Source of the DNA: an uncultured Blautia sp.
Lineage (GTDB): Bacteria; Bacillota; Clostridia; Lachnospirales; Lachnospiraceae
Assembly (NCBI GenBank): GCA_934371915.1
Contig: CAKROE010000027.1
Coordinates: forward strand, 1 to 29,469
Direction: 5' to 3'
DNA: 29,469 nt
Part shown: one piece after another, positions 23,483 through 29,469 of the stretch
Numbering within the stretch: position 1 is the first letter of the stretch
Layout: each line of letters starts with the position of its first letter
Position numbers and translations under genes: made by a program
The notes under the pieces: model-generated
Told to the model about the DNA's origin: nothing
What the model saw: the letters and a program-made list of their open reading frames with translations, nothing else
Database searches by the model: none

Positions 23483-24981
23483 AAAAGGGGAAAGTATGGC
23501 TTGTAGGAGCCGGACCGGGAGATATTGGTCTTTTTACTTTGAAAGGAATGGAAGTCCTTAAGGCTGCAGATGTTGTTGTTTATGACAGCCTTGTAGGTCA
23601 GGGCGTTCTGGCAAAGATTCCACAGGAAGCAAGGCTGATCAATGTTGGAAAACGTGCAGATAAACATACGATGCCACAGGAAGGTATCAATCAGGTGCTT
23701 CTGGAGGAAGCTCTGAAGGGAAATCGCGTTGTTCGTCTCAAAGGCGGCGATCCGTTCCTTTTTGGGCGTGGCGGAGAAGAACTGGAACTTCTGACAGAGA
23801 ATGAAATTCCGTATGAGATCGTTCCGGGAGTTACTTCATCCATTGCAGTTCCGGCATACAATGGAATTCCGGTCACACACCGGGATTTCTGTTCTTCAGT
23901 ACATATCATTACCGGGCACCGGAGAGCCGGCAAAAAATATGACATCGACTTTAAAGCACTGACAGACACAAGAGGAACGCTGGTTTTCCTCATGGGAATT
24001 GCGGCACTTGCAGACATCTGTCAGGGACTTCTTGATGCAGGTATGGATCCGGACATGCCTGCGGCAGTTCTCCAGAAGGGAACGACAGCTGATCAGAAGC
24101 GCGTTGTGGCAACCGTTTCCACTCTGAAAGAAGAGGTGAATCGACAGGGAATTGAGACGCCGGCAATCATTGTAGTCGGCAGGGTATGTAAACTTGCAGC
24201 AGATTTTGGATGGTATGAAAAACTTTCTCTCGCAGGATGGAAAGTGCTTGTGACCAGACCGAAAGGACGCAGTTCCCGTACTGCGGATGAACTTCGAAGA
24301 CGAGGTGCAGAAGTGCTTGAACTTCCGTCTATCAAAACTGCTTCACTGGACGATCAGACGAAGCTTTGGCAGGCATTTGAAAAAATGGATACATATCAAT
24401 GGATTGCTTTTACAAGTCCGACAGGTGCAGAGGTTTTCTTTGAAGAACTGAAAAATGCGCACAAAGATATCCGTTGTCTGGCAGGAGTACATATTGCGGC
24501 AATTGGTCAGGGAACTGCAAAGGTACTGGAAGAAAGAGGTATTTTTGTAGACCTGATTCCGGAAGTCTATGATGGTGACTCGCTGGGAGAAGCCCTTGCG
24601 GCAAAACTCACAGGCGGTGAGAAAATCCTTCTGCCGAGAGCGCGAAAGGGAAATGAAAACCTTGTAAAGATTCTTGAAACTCATGGTGCCGGGGTGGATG
24701 ATATTGCGACCTATGATACCATCTATGAGGAAAGCCGACTGATCAATATCGGAGAAGAAATCCGTACCGGCTCGATCGACTGTGTGGTATTTACAAGCGC
24801 GTCAACGGTAAAAGGATTTATCGAAAGTACCGGACTTTCAGATTATTCCGGTGTCGTGGCAGCATGCATCGGCAAACAGACGAAAGCCGCAGCTGATGCA
24901 TACGGTATGCAGACATTTATGGCAGAAAAAGCAACGATTGAGGCTTTGATCGATCTCGTTGTGAAGATAAAAAATAAATAA
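23479..24981 (+). CDS. cobA: Uroporphyrinogen-III C-methyltransferase fused to uroporphyrinogen-III synthase (CobA-HemD)
   Basis: The 500-residue fusion carries two consecutive steps. Residues 1 to ~243 are the SAM-dependent methyltransferase: VWLVGAGPGDIGLFTLKG, VVVYDSLV, RLKGGDPFLFGRGGEE (86-101), PGVTSSIAVPAYNGIPVTHR and FLMGI. Residues ~250-500 are HemD: GWKVLVTRPKGRSSRTADEL, ELPSI, IAFTSPTGAEVFFE, IAAIGQGTAKVLEERG, and VVFTSASTVKGF. HemD closes hydroxymethylbilane to uroporphyrinogen III, and CobA methylates it to precorrin-2, the branch toward siroheme and cobalamin. The ATGA overlap couples it to hemC. No hemE is present, so the operon is not directed to protoheme. Confidence 0.96.
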   Translation: MKKGKVWLVGAGPGDIGLFTLKGMEVLKAADVVVYDSLVGQGVLAKIPQEARLINVGKRADKHTMPQEGINQVLLEEALKGNRVVRLKGGDPFLFGRGGEELELLTENEIPYEIVPGVTSSIAVPAYNGIPVTHRDFCSSVHIITGHRRAGKKYDIDFKALTDTRGTLVFLMGIAALADICQGLLDAGMDPDMPAAVLQKGTTADQKRVVATVSTLKEEVNRQGIETPAIIVVGRVCKLAADFGWYEKLSLAGWKVLVTRPKGRSSRTADELRRRGAEVLELPSIKTASLDDQTKLWQAFEKMDTYQWIAFTSPTGAEVFFEELKNAHKDIRCLAGVHIAAIGQGTAKVLEERGIFVDLIPEVYDGDSLGEALAAKLTGGEKILLPRARKGNENLVKILETHGAGVDDIATYDTIYEESRLINIGEEIRTGSIDCVVFTSASTVKGFIESTGLSDYSGVVAACIGKQTKAAADAYGMQTFMAEKATIEALIDLVVKIKNK

Positions 24982-25013
24982 TATTTTTAAGATAAGAAAG
25001 AGGTGCAGCAACA

Positions 25014-25997
25014 ATGGATCTTATTCAGAGACCAAGAAGACTTCGTGGAAGTGAAACACTCCGTAAAATGGTGAGAGAGACAAGAATTGACAAATCTTCT
25101 CTGATCTATCCGCTTTTTGTAAAGGAAGGCGCAGGTATTGAAGAAGAAATTCCGTCCATGGAGGGACAGTACCGTTACAGCGTAGACCGTCTTCCATATG
25201 AACTGGAACGTTTACAGAAGGCCGGTGTGGGAAATATTATGCTTTTCGGAATTCCGGATCATAAAGATGAAGTCGGAAGTGGCGCTTACGATGAAAATGG
25301 AATCGTACAGAAAGCTTTAAGGGAAGCCAAAAAACAGTTTCCGGATCTTTACTATATCACAGATGTATGCATGTGCGAATATACTTCCCACGGTCATTGC
25401 GGTGTTCTCTGCGGCCATGAAGTAGAAAATGATGCAACACTTAAGTTACTTGCAAAAACAGCACTTTCTCATGTGGAAGCCGGTGCAGACATGGTAGCTC
25501 CTTCTGATATGATGGACGGACGTGTGCGTGCGATCCGTGAATGTCTGGATAAAGCAGGACATAAAGAAACTCCGATCATGTCCTATGCAGTCAAATACGC
25601 ATCTGCATTTTATGGTCCGTTCCGTGATGCGGCAGGTTCTGCACCATCCTTTGGTGACCGTAAGAGTTATCAGATGGATTTTCATAATCGCCGTGAGGGA
25701 ATGAAAGAAGCACTGACAGATATCGAAGAAGGTGCGGACATCATTATGATCAAACCTGCAATGTCTTATCTGGATATGGTTTCAGAAGTTTACAAGGCAA
25801 CCAATGTTCCGATTGCTACTTACAGTGTCAGCGGTGAATATGCAATGGTCAAAGCAGCAGCTAAAATGGGCTGGATCGAAGAGGACAGAATTGTATGCGA
25901 GATGGCTGCAAGTGCTTATCGTGCAGGTGCTTCCATTTATCTGACTTATTACGCAAAAGAGCTTGCCCGTTTTATTGATGAAGGGAGAATTGGCTAA
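25014..25997 (+). CDS. hemB: Delta-aminolevulinic acid dehydratase (porphobilinogen synthase)
   Basis: The 327-residue enzyme condenses two 5-aminolevulinate molecules to porphobilinogen. Active-site lysines K194 (SYAVKYASAFYGPFRDA) and K247 (IIMIKPAMSYLD) are present. C119, C121 and C129 (DVCMCEYTSHGHCG) are the zinc ligands, so this is the zinc-dependent type. AGADMVAPSDMMDGR and SYQMDFHN are family signatures. The ribosome site GAAAGAGGTG precedes the ATG, and the stop overlaps hemL by one base. Confidence 0.97.
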   Translation: MDLIQRPRRLRGSETLRKMVRETRIDKSSLIYPLFVKEGAGIEEEIPSMEGQYRYSVDRLPYELERLQKAGVGNIMLFGIPDHKDEVGSGAYDENGIVQKALREAKKQFPDLYYITDVCMCEYTSHGHCGVLCGHEVENDATLKLLAKTALSHVEAGADMVAPSDMMDGRVRAIRECLDKAGHKETPIMSYAVKYASAFYGPFRDAAGSAPSFGDRKSYQMDFHNRREGMKEALTDIEEGADIIMIKPAMSYLDMVSEVYKATNVPIATYSVSGEYAMVKAAAKMGWIEEDRIVCEMAASAYRAGASIYLTYYAKELARFIDEGRIG

Positions 25998-27274
25998 TGG
26001 GAAGATCAGAAGAATTATTTGAACGTGCAGTCAAGAGGATCCCGGGCGGTGTCAACAGCCCGGTCAGAGCGTATGGGGCGATCGGAATGGCTCCGAGATT
26101 CATCAAACGTGCAGATGGCTGCCACATTTATGATGTAGATGGCAATGAATACGTGGACTATATTGATTCCTGGGGACCGATGATCCTCGGCCATAACTTT
26201 CCGCAGATCCGGGAAGCAGTGATTGAAGCCTGTGCAGACGGCCTGAGCTTCGGCTGTGCCACAGAGATAGAAGTAGAGATGGCTGAATTTATCTGTGAAC
26301 ATCTTCCACACGTTGAGATGGTACGTATGGTCAACTCCGGTACAGAAGCTGTTATGAGTGCAATTCGTGCGGCAAGGGGTTATACAGGCCGTGATAAGAT
26401 CATCAAGTTTGCAGGCTGTTATCATGGACACAGTGATGCACTTCTGGTAAGTGCCGGTTCCGGTGTTATGACAAGTGGTGTACCGGACAGTGCCGGTGTA
26501 CCGAAGGGCTGTACACAGGATACGATGACGGCAGTTTATAATGATCTGGACAGCGTAAAAGCACTTCTGGAACAGGCACCGGGACAGGTGGCAGCAGTGA
26601 TCGTGGAACCTGTTGGTGCAAACATGGGTGTGGTTCCGCCAAAGAAAGGCTTTCTCGAAGGACTTCGCAGCCTTTGTACAGAACATGGCACACTGCTGAT
26701 TTTTGATGAAGTTATTACCGGATTCCGTCTTGCATTTGGCGGAGCAGCAGAATATTTTGGTGTGACACCGGATATGGTAACCTATGGCAAGATTATTGGA
26801 GCAGGAATGCCGGTTGGTGCGTATGGCGGCAAAAAAGAAATCATGGAGATGGTTTCTCCGGCAGGTCCGGTTTATCAGGCAGGTACGTTAAGTGGCAATC
26901 CGATCGCGATGGCTGCAGGTCTGACACAGCTGAAATATCTGTATGAACATCAGGAAGTTTATAAGGAACTGGAAGAAAAGGGTGAGAAGCTTTATGGTGG
27001 AATCGAAGAAATTTTGAAAGAAGCCGGAAGTGAATATCATGTAAATCATGTTTCTTCACTGGGAAGCCTGTTTTTTGCAAAAGAAGAGGTAGTAGATTAT
27101 ACCTCTGCGAAATCCTCCGATACAAAGGCATTTGCAGATTACTTTCTTGCAATGCTGAAAGCAGGAATTCATCTGGCACCGTCTCAGTTTGAGGCAATGT
27201 TCCTTTCTGTGGCGCATACAGATGGGGTGATTGAAGACACACTTTCTAAAGTGAGAAATTACTTTATGAAATGA
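25997..27274 (+). CDS. hemL: Glutamate-1-semialdehyde 2,1-aminomutase
   Basis: The 425-residue PLP enzyme converts glutamate-1-semialdehyde to 5-aminolevulinate. IPGGVNSPVRA is the family opening, VNSGTEAVMSAIRAARGYTGR the PLP phosphate region, GCYHGHSD follows, LIFDEVITGFR holds the ring-contacting aspartate, and K265 in TYGKIIGAGMPVGAYGG is the Schiff-base lysine. The end SLGSLFF and the ~425 length are standard. It is the last gene of the operon and is coupled to hemB. Confidence 0.97.
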   Translation: MGRSEELFERAVKRIPGGVNSPVRAYGAIGMAPRFIKRADGCHIYDVDGNEYVDYIDSWGPMILGHNFPQIREAVIEACADGLSFGCATEIEVEMAEFICEHLPHVEMVRMVNSGTEAVMSAIRAARGYTGRDKIIKFAGCYHGHSDALLVSAGSGVMTSGVPDSAGVPKGCTQDTMTAVYNDLDSVKALLEQAPGQVAAVIVEPVGANMGVVPPKKGFLEGLRSLCTEHGTLLIFDEVITGFRLAFGGAAEYFGVTPDMVTYGKIIGAGMPVGAYGGKKEIMEMVSPAGPVYQAGTLSGNPIAMAAGLTQLKYLYEHQEVYKELEEKGEKLYGGIEEILKEAGSEYHVNHVSSLGSLFFAKEEVVDYTSAKSSDTKAFADYFLAMLKAGIHLAPSQFEAMFLSVAHTDGVIEDTLSKVRNYFMK

Positions 27275-27313
27275 AGTATGTAAGAAAATACACATTCACC
27301 GTAGAATGTCAAC

Positions 27314-27342
27314 TTGTTCTTGCAAATAGAATGTGCTATAAT
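27314..27342 (+). promoter_or_regulatory. Predicted promoter of the lactonase gene
   Basis: TTGTTC (27314-27319) and TATAAT (27337-27342) are spaced by exactly 17 bases, 61 bases before the start codon. Confidence 0.75.
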
Positions 27343-27402
27343 TAGGACACCAAATGCGGATAAAGATTTCGCACATATTCATCTAATTTAGGAGGCACTA
27401 TA

Positions 27403-28515
27403 ATGGGGAATAAGAAATATGTGGCCTATGTGGGTACCTATACCCACGGCAACAGCAAAGGCATTCAGGTCTATGATGTAGATGTAGAGAACGGCAAACT
27501 GATCGATCGGGGAGAAGTGAAGGTCAGCAATGCATCACACACAGCAGTTTCCAAGAACGGTAAGTTCCTGTATTCCATAGAGGATGAGGGTGTTGCAGTA
27601 TTCCAGCGTGATGAGCATGGAGATCTCACACGAATTAACAGCGTTGGGATTGATGGTATGAGAGGATGTTTTCTTGCAACAGATGTGGACGGCAGATATC
27701 TTTATGTTGCGGGATACCATGACGGTAAGGTAACTGTAGTACATACCCACAAAGACGGAAGTCTCGGACGTATCATGGATGGTGTATTTCATAAGGGACT
27801 CGGAAGCGTTGCTGAGCGTAATTTCCGTCCACATGTAAACTGCGTAAGACCGACACCGGACAATAAATATCTCTGTGCGGTTGACAATGGTATTGATCAG
27901 GTTAAGATCTATCGTATTAATAAGAGACGTCATAAGCTTGAGCTGGTTGACATTCTTCGTTGCCCGAGAGAAAGTGGGCCGAGGATCATCCGTTTCAGCG
28001 CAGATGGCAAATATGCGTACATTTTGTTTGAGCTGAGCAATGAGATCAAAGTATATAGTTATGACGGCAGCGGAGAGAATCCTGAATTTGAACTTTTGCA
28101 GAGTGTTTCCACACTGAGCAAAAAACATGACAAGGATGCGATTCATAATGCAGCTTCCGGTCTGGCTCTTGCACCGGATGGCAAGCATCTGTTCTGTACA
28201 ACCGCAGGAGAAAACACAGTCTCCATGTATGAGATTGATGCGGAAACAGGACTTCTCGAAAAGAAATTTACACTGCCGATCAGTGGCGATTATCCGAAGG
28301 ATCTTGTGATTTTCCCGGATAACCAGCATATTGCGGTCGCAAATCATGCAAGCAATACCATCACTACTTTCAAAGTTGACTATGACAATAACATCATCGT
28401 TATGAATGATAAACCCCATAAAGTCGAGACTCCAAACAGCATTCACATGTGGCCTGTACCTCAGGATTTTGAAGCTGTCAAGCCGTTATCTGATGAGGAA
28501 GATGATGAGCAGTAA
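27403..28515 (+). CDS. Lactonase-family beta-propeller protein (6-phosphogluconolactonase-like)
   Basis: The 370-residue protein has no signal peptide and shows the seven-bladed propeller pattern of the YbhE/Pgl family: YVAYVGTYTHGNSKGIQVYDVD at the start, repeated FSADGKYAYI / LAPDGKHLFC / TPDNKYLCAV strands, and FRPHVNCVRPTPDNK. Members hydrolyse 6-phosphogluconolactone or related lactones. Conserved active-site residues in this family are not well enough fixed for me to name them here. It is transcribed alone, with its own promoter and a shared bidirectional terminator after it. An acidic tail (DEEDDEQ) ends the protein. No pentose phosphate genes are next to it, so the substrate is uncertain. 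Confidence 0.88.
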   Translation: MGNKKYVAYVGTYTHGNSKGIQVYDVDVENGKLIDRGEVKVSNASHTAVSKNGKFLYSIEDEGVAVFQRDEHGDLTRINSVGIDGMRGCFLATDVDGRYLYVAGYHDGKVTVVHTHKDGSLGRIMDGVFHKGLGSVAERNFRPHVNCVRPTPDNKYLCAVDNGIDQVKIYRINKRRHKLELVDILRCPRESGPRIIRFSADGKYAYILFELSNEIKVYSYDGSGENPEFELLQSVSTLSKKHDKDAIHNAASGLALAPDGKHLFCTTAGENTVSMYEIDAETGLLEKKFTLPISGDYPKDLVIFPDNQHIAVANHASNTITTFKVDYDNNIIVMNDKPHKVETPNSIHMWPVPQDFEAVKPLSDEEDDEQ

Positions 28516-28544
28516 TAGTTTGTGATAAAATATCAATAATTTTA

Positions 28545-28580
28545 AAAAGATCCCACAGTTTTAAGCTGTGGGATCTTTTT
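28545..28580. terminator. Bidirectional terminator between the lactonase gene and aroC
   Basis: A perfect stem AAAAGATCCCACAG / CTGTGGGATCTTTT around TTTTAA has T residues on the right and A residues on the left, so it can end both converging transcripts. Confidence 0.92.
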
Positions 28581-28584
28581 ATGG

Positions 28585-29469
28585 CTATTTTGAGTAAAAG
28601 TCCTGAATTTTATCAAGTCTTGAAGTCATATTAGCAAACAATGCATCTGTAATAGCAAGGGCACACATAGATTCGACGACAACGACTGCTCTCGGGACGA
28701 TGACAGGATCATGTCTGCCGTGTATCTCAATGGAAATCTGCTCGCCCTGACTGGTAACCGTCTGCTGGGGCTGGCTGATTGAAGGTGTTGGTTTGATGTA
28801 GGCGCGAAGGATGATCTCGCTGCCATCACTGATTCCGCCCATAATTCCACCGGCGTGATTGGAAGTTTTATTGATCATGTTGTCTTTGACCGTGAATCCG
28901 TCGTTATCCTCCGAACCGTTCATATGGGCAACCTGAATACCATCGCCGATTTCAACAGCCTTGACGGCTCCGATAGACATGACTGCCTGAGAGAGCATGG
29001 CATCCAGTTTTTCAAAGACCGGATTTCCGAGACCGGCAGGAACGCCATTGATACGACATTCAATTATACCGCCTGCGCTGTCCTGATTTTTCATGCATTT
29101 TTCAAGATAGGTGGAAGCTTCTTCGGCGGCTTTGATATCCGGCATGTAGAATGCATTTTGATCAATCATTTCCGGATGAAATTCATGGATAGAAACCGGT
29201 CCGATAGATTTTGTATAGGTGCAGAAAGAAATACCTAATGATGCAAGAATTTTGGATGCAACTGCACCGGAAGCAACACGTCCGATTGTTTCACGTCCGG
29301 AGGAACGTCCGCCACCGCGATAATCACGGAAACCATATTTTGCATCAAAAGTATAATCGGCGTGTCCCGGGCGGTAGGAATATGCGATATTTCCGTAGTC
29401 TCTGGAACGCTGATCATTATTTCTTACCATCAGGGAAATTGGAGTACCGGTCGTTTTACCTTCAAATAC
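28585..29469 (-). CDS. aroC: Chorismate synthase, 5' end beyond the window
   Basis: On the minus strand the frame is open from the right edge (VFEGKTTGTPISL) through MVRNNDQRSRDYGN to the stop at 28585, so the ATG at 29430 is internal and the N-terminus lies outside. The enzyme removes phosphate from EPSP to give chorismate and needs reduced FMN. Family signatures are GKTTGTPI, DQRSRDY, YRPGHADYTFDAKYG, RGGGRSSGRETIGRVA, then EIGDG, HAGGIMGGISDG and the KPTPSI and GRHDPVIVPRAVVVVESM stretches at the end. It is the only minus-strand gene in the window and converges on the lactonase gene. Confidence 0.97.
   Translation of the reverse strand, partial: VFEGKTTGTPISLMVRNNDQRSRDYGNIAYSYRPGHADYTFDAKYGFRDYRGGGRSSGRETIGRVASGAVASKILASLGISFCTYTKSIGPVSIHEFHPEMIDQNAFYMPDIKAAEEASTYLEKCMKNQDSAGGIIECRINGVPAGLGNPVFEKLDAMLSQAVMSIGAVKAVEIGDGIQVAHMNGSEDNDGFTVKDNMINKTSNHAGGIMGGISDGSEIILRAYIKPTPSISQPQQTVTSQGEQISIEIHGRHDPVIVPRAVVVVESMCALAITDALFANMTSRLDKIQDFYSK

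Overview
The window is a 29.5 kb bacterial chromosomal segment, moderately AT-rich, with GGAGG-type ribosome binding sites, TTGACA/TATAAT promoters with 17 bp spacing, and tightly packed, mostly plus-strand operons. Gene content (GlpP antiterminator, CobA-HemD fusion, GlpA/FAD-oxidoreductase/DUF1667 trio, Rrf2 regulator, DltA-free sulfate locus) and codon style suggest an anaerobic Clostridia member, most likely Lachnospiraceae. This taxonomic call is inference. No tRNA, rRNA, CRISPR array or transposase was seen.

Layout. 1-311: 3' end of a TtcA/TilS-like PP-loop tRNA thiolase, closed by a terminator. 494-4248: sulfate ABC importer (sbp-cysT-cysW-cysA). 4309-4740: Rrf2-family regulator. 4951-14651: a long sulfur-assimilation operon: metY, a ferredoxin-fused siroheme sulfite reductase, a tusA-like frame broken by an amber codon, thioredoxin, a ThiS-like carrier, a ThiF/HesA-type E1 enzyme, a JAMM metalloprotease, aprA, aprB, cysD, cysN. 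15001-20706: glycerol-3-phosphate region (glpP, glpK, glpA-like, FAD oxidoreductase, DUF1667). 20877-27274: tetrapyrrole operon from glutamyl-tRNA to uroporphyrinogen III, precorrin-2 and sirohydrochlorin/siroheme (hemA, sirC-like, hemC, cobA-hemD, hemB, hemL). 27403-28515: a beta-propeller lactonase. 28585-29469 (minus strand): aroC, running off the right edge.

How it works together. Sulfate is imported, activated by CysDN, reduced to sulfite by an AprAB-type APS reductase and to sulfide by the siroheme enzyme, whose cofactor can be made by the hem operon in the same window. The carrier/E1/JAMM/MetY set matches the protein-thiocarboxylate route to homocysteine described in Wolinella succinogenes (HcyS, HcyF, HcyD, MetY). 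The carrier here ends in Gly-Gly-Gly-Ala-Arg, so it would need trimming before activation, which fits the JAMM protease next door.

The most unusual non-coding content is four copies of a ~140 bp, highly structured repeat arranged as two inverted pairs that bracket the carrier and E1 genes. Their stems differ in sequence but keep pairing (compensatory changes), so they look like a selected structure and not just debris. A second, shorter palindromic repeat brackets glpP. The hem operon has an inverted repeat over its -10 box and an 18 bp hairpin at the start of its predicted mRNA.
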